A stretch of DNA of 64,000 nucleotides from Lucinisca nassula. Lineage: Eukaryota > Mollusca > Bivalvia > Lucinida > Lucinidae. The DNA lies in NCBI GenBank assembly GCA_963580285.1, contig OY757026.1, positions 70,309,396-70,373,395 of the forward strand. Reading direction: 5' to 3'. A program made the position numbers and the translations under genes. Below the pieces are notes generated by a model. That model was not told the DNA's origin, ran no database searches, and worked only from the letters and a program-made list of their open reading frames with translations. Shown one piece after another: positions 31,491 to 41,520 of the stretch (within the stretch, counting starts at the first letter, position 1; every line of letters begins with the position of its first letter).

Positions 31491-31695
31491 TTTTATTATT
31501 AATAATATAGTGTGTGTTTTGTATACCAAGTGACCTCTTATAAGAGACCACATTTGGAAATGTTCGAACAGTTCCAAAGGCGGTCTGAATATAGGGGCTA
31601 TACATTTATTATAATACTATTATTGTACTAATATTATTTTATATTGTCCGGTTAAATCTGTGATAGGAGGGGTATTCTAGCAAACATTGTTTCAG

Positions 31696-31769
31696 AGAGT
31701 GATATTAAGTTGTGGTTACTGAACTTCGCAGCCATGAGCCGACACCGAGGACCGTTTTTCATCACTTAG
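31696..31769 (+). CDS. Weak terminal-exon candidate
   Basis: Acceptor ACATTGTTTCAG followed by 2 nt and 23 codons to TAG (SDIKLWLLNFAAMSRHRG within it). Too short to trust; no partner exon identified. Confidence 0.18.
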
Positions 31770-31860
31770 AAGACGCTTTGTAACTTGTCTATTAAATACA
31801 AAGCATATTTGTTCCATTTTCGTAACTTTAGTCAAAAACGAAAACAGTGAAATCATTTAT

Positions 31861-32024
31861 TTTTGTTTGTTTGAACTGATGTTTAACGTCCCCGTCAACA
31901 CTATTTAAGTTATTTTGGAGGCGTTGCTTCCAATTTGTGGAACTTTTACCCGACATTGAGATGAAATGACATCTCAAGCCCTGTCGCCCAATGAAATTAA
32001 AATGCTTATTTGCATTGGACAGTC
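31861..32024 (-). mobile_element. SINE-H 3' half
   Basis: Tail GTTTGAACTGATGTTTAACG to GCATTGGACAGTC; the central and head portions are absent. Confidence 0.72.
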
Positions 32025-32044
32025 AACTTTTTGTCAATTAGCCA

Positions 32045-32127
32045 TAAAAACCTTTGTTGTGGGTATTCATTAGAACCGCCTCGGTTCTAATGTGAGGCGG
32101 TTCTAATGAGTACCCACAACATAGGTT
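32045..32127. repeat. Stand-alone MITE core palindrome
   Basis: AAACCTTTGTTGTGGGTATTC, ATTAGAACCGCCTC and GAGGCGGTTCTAATGAGTAC, ACAACATAGGTTT. Both arms carry CATTAG/CTAATG where other copies have CGTTAG/CTAACG. No TIRs visible outside. Confidence 0.75.
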
Positions 32128-32210
32128 TATATGAACTATCCTTCAATTATCACAAAATACTTACCTTATCTGTTGTTATGCTTGAGTGCTATATAGATGA
32201 CCGTAGACCT

Positions 32211-32772
32211 GGGCCCAGCCGTTCAAAGCATCGTTAGCTTAACGAGCTCGTTAATGGGCAAAATGTTAACAGTTCTAGTTTTTGTTTGATTTGAGGTTTA
32301 ACGTCCCTTTCAACACTGTGTAGGCCATTTTGGAGATGTTGCTTCTAATTTCGTGGGACTTTTACCCGACATTGAGATAAAACGATATCTCAAGCCCTGT
32401 CGCCCAATGAAACCAATAGGGTTTATAAGCATGGACGGTCAGGCTCGCGCCGCTTTGCCTGGGCAGGTTTAGATCCTAGAAGCGGTTTACCAGTACTCAT
32501 GTGCGGTCGGTTTCAGCTCTGCGTGGAAGTATTATGCAGCCCATCTGGTTCTTCAAGCCCCGATGGGCGGGGGCCCTAACTGTCATAGTAAAGTACATAT
32601 GTAACACAGTGGTATTTTTGCTGAAAAAAGTGAGCCCCTTATGCATTTGCTAAAGCTGCTCACATTTTTTCAGCATAAATATTAGTATTGTTTCCAAATC
32701 CAATAATCAAACTTTTAACGGTACGTTACTGAACTAAAGACGTCGTTACTCGTAGTTTTGAACAACTGGGCA
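32211..32772. mobile_element. MITE-G split by a SINE-H
   Basis: Left end GGGCCCAGCCGTTCAAAGC, right end GTTTTGAACAACTGGGC; the central hairpin is degraded (AAAAAGTGAGCCCC against GCTGCTCAC). Confidence 0.72.
32281..32575 (-). mobile_element. SINE-H inside MITE-G
   Basis: Full minus-strand copy, tail TTTGATTTGAGGTTTAACG to head CCGATGGGCGGGGGCC. Target duplication not clear. Confidence 0.82.
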
Positions 32773-32786
32773 CATGAAATGGGCGC

Positions 32787-33292
32787 GATTCATTACGACA
32801 ACATATCCGTGCGACATAGTGCAGTCTTTCATACCTCCGAAAACAGTAAATTTTCTGCATGATGCTTCCACGTAGCGCTGAAACCAACCGCACACGAGTA
32901 CTGGTAAACCGCTAGGATGATCTTAGCCTGCCCAGGCAAGGCGGTGCGAGCAGGGCCGTCCATGCCTATAAACACTATTGGTTTCATTGGGCGACAGGGC
33001 TTAAGATGTCATTTAATCCCAATGCCGGGTAAAAGTCCCATAAAATTGGAAGAAACGTCTCCAAAATGACCTTTACAATATTGAAGGGGACGTTAAACCT
33101 CAAATCAAACAAACAAACAAATACTCAAAACCTAGGTTGTGTGTGCTCGTCAGAACCTAATGAGTACCCATAACTTATGAATTTGGAGCAGAAATAAGAA
33201 AACTAATGCATACTTCTGCACACCCCAGTTTTCTCTATATAAAGTGGGGTTTGGAGGTGTGTTCGGACGGACTTGTTATAACCTAACCTGAT
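32787..33292. mobile_element. MITE-B split by a SINE-H
   Basis: Left part CATTACGACAACATATCCGTG ... CCTCCGAAAACAG; right part GGTTGTGTGTGCTCGTCAGAACC ... GTTCGGACGGACTTGTTATAA. About 50 bp of the MITE is missing at the joint. Confidence 0.68.
32856..33123 (+). mobile_element. SINE-H, 5'-truncated, inside MITE-B
   Basis: Begins CTGCATGATGCTTCCACG and ends GACGTTAAACCTCAAATC with a (CAAA)n tail. Confidence 0.8.
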
Positions 33293-33328
33293 GTAACTAT
33301 TGGCCACTGATATTCACGTGAATGATCG

Positions 33329-33617
33329 GGGCTTGAAGAAATATATGGGCTGCATGATGCTTCCACGTAGAGCTGAATCCGGCCCGCACACTAGTACTGG
33401 TAAACCGCTTAGAGGATCTAAGCCTGTCCAGGAACCGCGGTGCGAGGCGGACCGTCCATGCTAATAAACCCTATTGGTTTCATTGGGCGACAGGGCTCGA
33501 GATGTCATTTCATCTCAATGTCGGGTAAAAGTCCCACAAAATTGGAAGCAACGTCTCCAAAATGACCTTTACAGTGTTGACGGGGACGATAAACCTCAAA
33601 TCAAACAAACAAACAAA
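33329..33617 (+). mobile_element. SINE-H with 13-bp target duplication
   Basis: ACGTGAATGATCG at 33316-33328 and again at 33618-33630. Head begins GGGCTTGAAGAAATATATGG, short of the GC-rich hairpin. Confidence 0.88.
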
Positions 33618-33836
33618 ACGTGAATGATCGTATGAATCCAGGATTTTGACACAGTGTCAAAGCAGACTGATATAAGATTTGTAGAACACACTTTTTGGAC
33701 CGTCGCTGCTGTAAGTCATGTAATTCCTTCTGACCAATAAAGTTAAACCGAGCGAAAATTAAAGATTTAGGGTACTGTTTAATCATCAGGAATCAATTAA
33801 CTCTTATCCTGCTGTTCACGACAACCCCTATCTTTG

Positions 33837-33905
33837 GAAACAGTGTAGATCCAGATCAGATGGCTTCTGAAGAAGCCATCTGATCAGGATCTACACTGTT
33901 TGACA
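33837..33905. repeat. Hairpin-P, near-perfect palindrome
   Basis: AACAGTGTAGATCCAGATC, AGATGGCTTCTGAAGAAGCC, ATCTGATCAGGATCTACACTG. The AGATGGCTTC version differs from the AGACGCC version in both arms. Confidence 0.82.
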
Positions 33906-34171
33906 TTCAGTTTAGGAATTTGTAGGAAAAATTACATCAAGTAATCTGATTGGTTCAAAGTCAGAAACGGGTGTGGCTTAACTGAATATTCAGCAAGAGA
34001 AGGGTTAAAATGACAGGAATCAATTAAAATGAAGAACTTGATTGGAATGCAAAAGCGTTTTTTTTTTCCTTTACTGAACTGGTTAAACGAAAGGTCCACG
34101 TCTAGGTAAGGACCATTTTCGAGCCTCACTCAATGACACCCACCCTCTAGATGTCAGTGTTATTTTCCTAG

Positions 34172-34271
34172 GGAGTATAGATTCATTACAACTTTTACAA
34201 AGCCGAAAACCATGGTGTTAATAGAAGATGTTGCTTGGGGAAAGCTTCAGCCAAAAGCAATAGCCCCATAA
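34172..34271 (+). CDS. Candidate terminal exon, unknown gene
   Basis: Acceptor GTGTTATTTTCCTAG, one nt of a split codon, then 32 codons to TAA at 34269-34271. The peptide EYRFITTFTKPKTMVLIEDV followed by AWGKLQPKAIAP looks protein-like: mixed hydrophobic and charged residues, and codons unlike the AT-rich flanks. No family recognised. The phase (split after 2 nt) equals that of the two exons further upstream, but 17121-17334 already ends in a stop, so this would be a different gene or an alternative 3' end. No repeat family covers it. No AATAAA within the next 60 bases. Confidence 0.4.
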
Positions 34272-34391
34272 ATGGCTACAAGAAAAATACTAACCAGACA
34301 AACCTATAGATTTATCGCACATTACGCATATTGTACATGTATGTAAGTATGTATATAAAAAGAGAAGAAGACAACCCAACTAAATATATAC

Positions 34392-34622
34392 GTCAAGATA
34401 ACAAGTCCATGCAATGACCACCCCCTACACCCCACTTTATATAGAGAAAACATACATTATTATTCTAATTTCTGCTCCAAGACATAGGTTGTTGGTACTC
34501 GTTAAAACCGCCTCAATGAGGCGGTCCTAACGAGCACCTTTGTTTGCAGTATAAATAAGAAAAATACCACGCATTTTCATCAGAAAAGTAACCATTTTGG
34601 ACATGTTTGTGTTATCGTAATG
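34392..34622. mobile_element. MITE-B copy
   Basis: ATCAAGATAACAAGTCCATGC ... GTTTGTGTTATCGTAATGG; core arms GGTACTCGTTAAAACCGCCTC and GAGGCGGTCCTAACGAGCACC. Both arms have drifted independently. Confidence 0.72.
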
Positions 34623-34647
34623 GAATTTTCAAAACATTATATTGATT

Positions 34648-34958
34648 TTGTTTGTTTGTTTATATTTGAGTTTAATGGTCCAGTCAACACCATTTCGGTC
34701 ATTTTATCCGGTCAGTTTATCTATCCACACTTTTTTCTGGGTAGGCTTATACGTAAGCGGTTAACCAGTACAGTACACGTTCTTTCGCCAGAAACTGACA
34801 ACTGTCCTTCTTGAATCAGCGGAAGGGAGAGAACGACCGAAGAAAAGATTTCATGATTAATCTCCACGGAAGAATGTTGCCGACCCCGGCAGGTATCGAA
34901 CTCGCGCCCACCTGATCACCAGTCAGGCGCGCATCCGACTGAGCTACCAAGACCGGCA
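34648..34958 (-). mobile_element. SINE-T, full length
   Basis: On the minus strand: head GGTAGCTCAGTCGGATGC, loop with GGT (Thr-like), B box GTTCGATACC, then GGTCGGCAACATTCTTCCG, TTCCGCTGATTCAAGAAGG, GGTTAACCGCTTACGTATAAG and the tail. The ORF across it is a shadow. Confidence 0.82.
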
Positions 34959-34971
34959 CCATTTTAAAAAG

Positions 34972-35037
34972 GTTGCTCTTAAAGGAAAGAATTTGCTCTC
35001 TTTGGGTGCAAATGTGTTCCTTTAAGAGTAGCCTTTT
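34972..35037. repeat. Palindrome R, second copy
   Basis: GGTTGCTCTTAAAGGAAAG, AATTTGCTCTCTTTGGGTGC, TTCCTTTAAGAGTAGCC. Confidence 0.65.
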
Positions 35038-35655
35038 CTCGATATCTGGAGTTCCCTTTTTTGTGCGTTATAATAGTTTTGTTTTGGTCACGTTACTGAA
35101 ACCTGCACATATCACAAAACAGAATCACTCGTTCCGAGCCAATTCTGACTATTCAACCCCACCCCACCCCACTCCGTTCCAATTCAGTTTCAGTATATAG
35201 TGATATGAAATCCGAGTTCAACTGTGAATCACGATGGCAACATTCTGAGCAAAACAGAAGTAATGCATGAATCAGGGTCGAGGACACCACAACAGCATAA
35301 CGTCAAATCAGGTACGAGGGCAGGGCGTAAAAACATCGAGCTCTGCTTCTCTTAAAAAGACTTGGGATGCGGTCGTCACAGAGCCTGATCAGCATCTTCG
35401 CTGCTAGCTATATGGATGGCCAATGAACAATTTCAGAAAGTCCGACAGATCTTCGACAATAGTTTACCTTTAATGCGAATGCTTTAATTCTTTATCTAAG
35501 GACATAAACCTGGTAATTTTATATAGCGCATTACGACTGCATTACGACTGTATCTGAATCTTTAGCATAGTATATCCAAAAAGTTTCGAATGTTCGTTGT
35601 GATGGGATTTTGAAAATCGTGTATGTATATATTCTTCAGTTTCCCTATGACCTCC
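35038..35655. other. No recognised feature
   Basis: Unclassified. AGCCTGATCAGCATCTTCGCTG at ~35380 is a faint hairpin-P arm. Otherwise nothing that can be supported. Confidence 0.35.
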
Positions 35656-35950
35656 CCCCCCCCCCCCCATCGGGTCTTAAAAAAATAGATGGGCTGCATG
35701 ATGCTTCCACGCAGAGCAGAAACCAACCGCACGTACTGGTAAACCGCTTATAGGATCTATGCTTACCCAGGCAAAGCGGTGCGAGTCGGACCGTCCACGC
35801 ATATAAACCATATTGGTTTCATTGGGCGATAGGGCTTGAGATGTCATTTCAACTCAATGTCAGGTAAAAGTTCCACAAAATTGGAAGCAACGTCTCAAAG
35901 TGACCTATACAGTGTTGATGGGGACTTTAAACCCAAAATCAAACAAAACA
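35656..35950 (+). mobile_element. SINE-H copy with poly(C) head
   Basis: A run of 12-13 C precedes CATCGGGTCTT. Ends GGGACTTTAAACCCAAAATC. The head GC hairpin has slipped into poly(C). Confidence 0.8.
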
Positions 35951-36050
35951 AATTTATCATGTGACGTCGCGTCTGAGAATGTAATAACGCCATGTAATAT
36001 ATTGTATAATCCACTTGTGGATTGAATATGCAAATTAGTTAGATACGCCC

Positions 36051-36134
36051 AGACTTTCGGATGAGTCTTTAAACCGAGGTCCCGTCTCCATATGACCTTA
36101 GCTGTTGGTGGGACGTAAAACTAAACACTCACTC
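36051..36134 (+). mobile_element. 84-bp SINE-C with 17-bp target duplication
   Basis: ATTAGTTAGATACGCCC at 36034-36050 and 36135-36151 flanks only the last 84 bp of SINE-C (from AGACTTTCGGATGAG to CACTCACTC). A clean 5' truncation. Confidence 0.88.
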
Positions 36135-36186
36135 ATTAGTTAGATACGCCCCGTAACGTCACACTTACGGTGTCGTGTTTGCTAAT

Positions 36187-37466
36187 CATCAATAAAAACA
36201 CTCCTATATAATTTTGACCCCCCTTAAAGCCGACTTTTATATACATGTAGCAAAACGGGGATTTACAGGGATATATATTATTTTACTTATTTCTGCTCAA
36301 AACATAGATTGTGGGTACTCGTTAGGACCGTCTCGACGAGGCTGTTCTAAAGGGTACTTACAATACATGTTTTCAGCAGAAATATGCAAAAGCAAAAAAA
36401 TATCAAGAATTCCATCCGCATTTTTATTTTTGGTGGAAAAAAATCATTAACCCTTTACCACTCAGATACGTGTTTTTACGTGTTTGGTGTAAAACAGACC
36501 ATCCATTATGAAACAATGGCTAGTTGAAGTTGCTGTCAGGTGCAACACTGTGAAATCAGCGAAATTCACAAAATCCCTGAGTGGTAAAGGGTTAATGAAG
36601 AAAATCCCAAATGACCAAAATAATTTTTTTTTTCAGATATAATTAATGCATTTTAGGCTAAAATTCAGTATGTTCCCAGATTTCAGTTAATGAAGAAAAT
36701 CCCAAATGACCAAAATAATGTTTTTTTCATCATTTTGTTGCAAGAAACAATATTTCAGATATAATTAATGCATTTTAGGCTAAAATTCAGTATGTTCCCA
36801 GATTTCAGTTAACCCTTTACCACTCAGATACGTGTTTTTACGTGTCTGCACCCCCCCCCCCCCATTTTAAGCCCCAGAAGCACCTAAAATCTGCATTTTT
36901 ACCCCTGGATAGTTATGTTTGCTTTAGGATTTGTTGGGCAAAAAAGTGACCTGTTTTTTCGCACGCCTCCCCACTAAAAATATTCTGGGGGGGATTGAAG
37001 GGGGGCAGCGCCCCCCTCACATCCCGAAAATTTTTGGGTTTATGGCCCAACCGGCCGCTAAAATTTATATCTGAGGGTGTCTGGGGTCAAAAATGCCTGA
37101 AAATTGATGCTGATAAAACATGCTGCAAACAGTGAAAATGGCCAGTGCCAAACACCTTATTTGTTGCCTTGACAGCTGTGTGAAGATTAAAATGTGGTCA
37201 AAAATTCATGTGAAAACACACTTTTTGCCAACTTTGAGATGCCCCCTCTTTACCATGACAACACTGATCAAGTCATGAAACGTTGCATTTGAAAGGCTAC
37301 TGTCCAACGAATATTCATACCGAGTTTGGTGTAAAACAGACCATCCATTATGAAACAATGGCTAGTTGAAGTTGCTGTCAGGTGCAACACTGTGAAAATC
37401 AGCGAAATTCACAAAATCCCTGAGTGGTAAAGGGTTAACTTTGAATAGGCGTGTTTTCGTAATTGG
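36187..37466. mobile_element. MITE-A carrying a TTAA composite
   Basis: Left half from CATCAATAAAAACACTCC to GGTGGAAAAAAATCA; right end TTTGAATAGGCGTGTTTTCG after 37438. Core arms GTGGGTACTCGTTAGGACCG present at ~36310. Confidence 0.72.
36447..37438. mobile_element. TTAA-delimited composite, piggyBac-like ends
   Basis: Every block starts and ends at TTAA. Block 1 (36451-36591) and block 4 (36815-37434) have inverted ends CCCTTTACCACTCAG / CTGAGTGGTAAAGGG and share the 3' ~110 bp (GTAAAACAGACCATCC onward); block 1 is an internal deletion of block 4. Blocks 2 and 3 (about 36592-36690 and 36691-36811) are direct repeats of each other (GAAGAAAATCCCAAATGACC ... CCCAGATTTCAG). No transposase ORF. 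Confidence 0.7.
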
Positions 37467-37484
37467 CGGAATATTGACATTTTT

Positions 37485-37756
37485 GTCATTACGATGACAC
37501 ACCCGTGCGACATAGTGCAATTTTTACATCTCCAAAAACGGCTACTTTTCCGACGAAAATCTGTGATATTTTTCTTATTTATACTGCAAACATAGGTTGT
37601 GGGTACTCGTTAGAACCGCCTCATTGAAGCGGTTCTAACGAGTACCCACAACCTATATATTGGAGCAGAAATAAGAAAAATATTGTTTACCCCCGTAAAC
37701 CCCAGTTTTCTCTATATAAAGTGGGGTGTAAGGGGGTGTTCATTTCACGGACTTGT
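37485..37756. mobile_element. MITE-B, best reference copy
   Basis: CATTACGATGACACACCCGTG and CACGGACTTGTTCACGTGATG as ends; core GTGGGTACTCGTTAGAACCG at 37598 with one mismatch across the hairpin; TTTCTCTATATAAAGTGGGG block on the right. Confidence 0.85.
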
Positions 37757-37855
37757 TCACGTGATGCAAAACAATTGTGAATAAAATTCGTTTTAAATGT
37801 CATATGATAAACAGAATCTTGCATTTGTGCTCATGTATTATAAAATTTATAAAAC

Positions 37856-37922
37856 TCGTTGAGGAAAAGGGATAAAATGTTCTGCACAGCCTCGCATTTT
37901 ATCCCTTTTTCTCTACTCGTTT
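37856..37922. repeat. Inverted repeat, ~25-bp arms
   Basis: ACTCGTTGAGGAAAAGGGATAA and TTATCCCTTTTTCTCTACTCG with inner AAATG/CATTT around TTCTGCACAGCCTCG. Confidence 0.7.
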
Positions 37923-38038
37923 AATAAATTCAGTAATACATGAACACTCGTGTAAGATCCTCTCTTCATTATACAAAGGACCCTCGTTATAACGGCAGTA
38001 TTTGTTCCTTATATTTTACCGTTATAAAGAATCGGCCG

Positions 38039-38285
38039 TTACGTAATGCATTTTTCACATTCCCAAAAATGGCTACTTTTCTGATGAAAATGTTTGATAT
38101 TTTTTTCTTATTTTTACGCCAAACATATGTTATGGGTGCTCATTGAGACGGTTCTAACGAGCACCCATAACCTATGTTTTCAGTATAAATAAGAGAAAAT
38201 CACGGTTTTTCATCAGTAGCCATTTTGGAGATGTGAAAAAATGTACTGTTTTATGTCGCACGGGTGTGTTACATGTATCGTATTG
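38039..38285. mobile_element. MITE-B copy
   Basis: Right end TGTCGCACGGGTGTGTTACATG; core GGGTGCTCATTGAGACGGTTC is missing ~20 bp from its left arm. Confidence 0.7.
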
Positions 38286-38337
38286 ACACAGTAACACATG
38301 TTGTGTACATCGCGCGCGCGGATTATCCACAATATTT

Positions 38338-38664
38338 GATTGTTTGTTAGTTATTCAGTATTGAATAGTCTTTCGTTTACTCCCAAGTCAACATTATTTT
38401 AGGTCATTTTTGAGCCGGTCAGTTTACCTATCCACAGTTTTCCTGGGCAGGCTTATACGTAAGCGGTTAACCAGTACAGTGCACACTCTTTCGCCAGAAA
38501 CTGACAACTGCCCTTCTTGAATCAGCGGAAGGGAGAGAATGACCGTAGAAAAGATTTCATGATCAATCCCCACGACAGAATGTTGCCGACTCCGGCAGGT
38601 ATCGAACCTGCGTCCTCCTGATTCACAGTCAAACGCGCATCCGACTGCACTACCGAGGCCGGCG
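38338..38664 (-). mobile_element. SINE-T, full length
   Basis: Complete from a decayed tail to head GCCTCGGTAGTGCAGTCGGATG. The anticodon-loop region reads CTGTGAA instead of CTGGTGA. Confidence 0.82.
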
Positions 38665-38697
38665 AAGATTGACTGTGTGTGCCATCAAACACATTTG

Positions 38698-38885
38698 GAC
38701 AGACCGGATGCGGTAGCTCAGCCAGACGAGCGTTTGACTGGTAACCAGGAGATCGCTGGTTCGATACCTGCAGGTCTGCATCATTCTTGCGTGGATACTT
38801 TCTACAATCATTCGGTCACTTCCGCTGATTAAAGGATTACAACAAAAAATGCGCACTATACTAGTCAACTGCTTATGTAAAAACC
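38698..38885 (+). mobile_element. SINE-T 5' part with a good tRNA-like head
   Basis: GCGGTAGCTCAGCCAGACG, CGTTTGACTGGTAACCAGGAG, CTGGTTCGATACC fold into D, anticodon (CTGGTAA loop, GGT) and T arms. Followed by TTGCGTGGATACTTTC and ACTGCTTATGTAAAAACC. Not scored as a tRNA gene because it continues into SINE body. Confidence 0.72.
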
Positions 38886-38888
38886 ATT

Positions 38889-39190
38889 GTTTTTGTTTGA
38901 TTTAACGTTTAACGTCCCCCCGCCAACACTAGGTTATTTGACAGACCTTCCTTCCAATTTTGTGACACTTTTACCTGACTTTGAGATTAAATAACATCTC
39001 AAGCTCTGTCACCCAAACAAACTAAAATGGTATACAAATGTATGCGTGGACTCGCACCATTTTGCCTGGATAGTCTTAAATCCTTAATCCTCCCAGCGGT
39101 TTACCGGTACTCATGTGCGGTCGGTTTCAGCTCTGCGTGGAAGCACCATGCAGCTCAATCTATTTCTGCAAGGCCCGATGGACGGGGGCT
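38889..39190 (-). mobile_element. SINE-H copy between two SINE-T pieces
   Basis: TTTGATTTAACGTTTAACG to GGCCCGATGGACGGGGGC. Adjacent SINE-T texts at 38860 and 39234 both contain GTCAACTGCTTATGTAAAA. Confidence 0.75.
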
Positions 39191-39202
39191 ATATTTTAGA
39201 AT

Positions 39203-39352
39203 TACAAAGAAAGAATGTGCACTGTACATGTACTTGTCAACTGCTTATGTAAAAGCTCTGCCCAGGAAAAAGTGATGGTAGGTAAAATGACAGGCTATGT
39301 ATGACCCAAATAGTGTTTGCTGGGTCGTTTAACTCAAAACAAACTAACATAA
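39203..39352 (+). mobile_element. SINE-T 3' fragment
   Basis: AAAGAATGTGCACTGTACATG, CTGCTTATGTAAAAGC, CTGCCCAGGAAAAAGTG and GTCGTTTAACTCAAAACAA. Confidence 0.72.
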
Positions 39353-39447
39353 CAAGAGCTTTGGCAGATCCTTTCTCAGATATTTGGGAGTCTGGTTCGT
39401 TTTGGTTGTTGTATTTTTGTAATACATGTACATATACAGCATTATAG

Positions 39448-39512
39448 TCGACAGTGTAGACCCAGATCAGACGCCACTGGACATGGCGTCTGATCTGGGT
39501 CTACACCTTTTG
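39448..39512. repeat. Hairpin-P copy
   Basis: ACAGTGTAGACCCAGATCAG, CGCCACTGGACATGGCG, TCTGATCTGGGTCTACAC; nearly perfect. Confidence 0.82.
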
Positions 39513-39565
39513 CCAATGCGTATTAGGTGATGCTAAGCATACTGTGAGCTTTGATACCTTTGAGT

Positions 39566-39850
39566 AATGGGCCCCCGACCATCGGGACTTGGAGATAGAA
39601 TAGATCGGGCTGCATGGTGCTTCCACGCAGAGCTGAAACCGGGCGCACACGAGTACTGGTAAACCGTTTAGAGGGTCTAAGCCTGCCCAGGCAAAGTGAT
39701 ACGAATCCGACCGTCCATGCATTTAAACTCTGTTGGTATCATTTGACGACAGAGCTTGAGATGTCATTTCATCTCAATGTCTTGTAAAATCCCCACAAAA
39801 TTGGAAGCAATGCCTCCAAGAGTAGCTATATAGTGTTAACAGGGACGTTA
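39566..39850 (+). mobile_element. SINE-H copy
   Basis: GGGCCCCCGACCATCGGGAC to CAGGGACGTTAATAATACC; the (CAAA) tail is lost. Confidence 0.78.
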
Positions 39851-39984
39851 ATAATACCCCTGTCACAACGTTACGAGTTTGCCTACGAGTTGTCCCGAGT
39901 ATGTCGTAATGATTTCGCCATATATTGGTGGTTATCGTATATTGGGCGCCCTTTTACTATCTATTCCCTATTTATTGGTATCGA

Positions 39985-40200
39985 TAATTATTTATGGATA
40001 TCCATAATTCGAATTATGGATATCGATAATTTTTTATGGATATCAATAATTATTTATTGTTATCAATAATTCGAATCCATGACATCCCTAATTCGAAGTA
40101 TGGACATCCATACATCGATATGAATTATGAATATCTATAAATCGAATTATGGATATCCTTTCTTCGATTTATTGATATCTATATTTCAAATTATAGATCT
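39985..40200. repeat. ATGGATATC / AATTCG palindromic simple repeat
   Basis: Repeated ATGGATATCCATAATTCG-like units, themselves self-complementary. The same text resumes at 41320-41405 beyond HLE-3. Confidence 0.82.
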
Positions 40201-40204
40201 CAAC

Positions 40205-41315
40205 CAGTGCTTCAGCTGAAGTGCGCGACCCGCCGGATGCTTTTAGCTTTAAGAGTGTTACCATATATGGGTATGGCGGCCATTTTGGTCATGTGACCTG
40301 GACCTAACACGGTTCCCCCAATAATTGCGCCTTATCGTAAGGAGCAAAAATATATCTTATACTTTAGTACTGTATTCTGAATCGTTTGCAGGATAAAATG
40401 CATTCTCTCTTTTCCAATACAAAAGCATATGTGTCAAAGCTTGACCTAGGCACAAAGAAGGTCAAGGTCAGCCAAGGGTCACCATTTTAGCAATTTATGA
40501 TGGGCCTACGTCCCAGATGCTATTTATCAAGTTTCGTAGAAATCTGCCCAGTGGTTCTGGAGAAGACTATTTTTGAAGGGTTTTTACCATATATGGCTTG
40601 CGGCCATTTTGGTCATGTGACCTGGACCCAATGAGCAACTGTTGGTTTCCCCCATCCCATAGGGGCTTCATATGAAATTTGACTGCAATCGGCCCAACGG
40701 TTTCCGAGGAGAAGCAGTTCGAAAATTTTCACATTTTTCGCCTCGGCGAGGCTATACTAAATGGAATGTAATATTTCGCAAGTTCATTTGTTAGATCTCA
40801 TTGATATCTATCAGTATGCCAAAAATTGTTTAAATATTCCAAGCGGTTAAGTCACTATCACCAATTTTCACAAACGGGTTACGGACGGACAGACAGACAG
40901 ACCATATATGGCTTGGCGGCCATTTTGGTCATGTGACCTGGACCCCATGAGCAAATGTTGGTTTCCCCCATCCCATAGAGGCTCCATATGAAATTTGACT
41001 TCAATCGGCTCAATGGTTTCCGAGGAGAAGCAGTTCGAAAAATTTCACATTTTTCGCCTCGGCGAGGCTATACTAAATGGAATGTAATATTTCGCAAGTT
41101 CATTGATTAGATCTCATTGATATCTATTAGTATGCCAAAAATTGTTTAAATATTCCAAGCGGTTAAGTCACTATCACCAATTTTCACAAACGGGTTACGG
41201 ACGGACAGACAGACTGATAGACTGACAGAATGACAGAATGACACGGTGATTTTAGGACACTCTTTGAAAATCAACCGACTTCAGTCGGTCGCTTTTTCTG
41301 CGGGTCGTGCAATAA
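40205..41315 (-). mobile_element. HLE-3 element inside a palindromic simple repeat
   Basis: Left GCTTCAGCTGAAGTGCGCGA with CGCGACCCGC; right CGACTTCAGTCGGTCGC with GCGGGTCGTGC. Each end has a hairpin plus a shared inverted repeat GCGACCCGC/GCGGGTCG. GACGGACAGACAGAC runs lie near the right end, so the HLE orientation is probably minus. Two ~315-bp units start at 40586 and 40901 (ACCATATATGGCTTG). No ORF. Confidence 0.6.
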
Positions 41316-41319
41316 TCAG

Positions 41320-41405
41320 TCGAATTATGGATATCCATAAATCGAATAATGGATATCCATAATTCGATTTATGGATATCCCGGATATTCGAAATTCAGAT
41401 CGATT
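41320..41405. repeat. ATGGATATC simple repeat, right part
   Basis: AATTATGGATATCCATAAATCG and similar units; the other flank of HLE-3. Confidence 0.8.
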
Positions 41406-41456
41406 TATGGAGTTATCTTTAGAAGCTGGGGCAGAATCGTGTGTAGGGTTCGGCAA

Positions 41457-41520
41457 AAAGTGTAGACCCTGATCAGACGCCACAGAACACGGCGTCTGAT
41501 CAGGTTCTACTCCGTTTTGC
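41457..41520. repeat. Hairpin-P copy
   Basis: AAGTGTAGACCCTGATCAGAC, GCCACAGAACACGGC, GTCTGATCAGGTTCTACTCC. The downstream TTTCAGTCCAGGAATG is shared with 43566. Confidence 0.75.

Noticed and set aside
33601..33786. Minus-strand ORF with protein-like text (RFNFIGQKELHDLQQRRSKK)
   Set aside because: No splice support and it runs into the SINE-H target duplication; kept only as a note.
38698..38770. Functional tRNA-Thr gene
   Set aside because: The head folds fairly well but runs into SINE body and has no terminator or intact acceptor stem.
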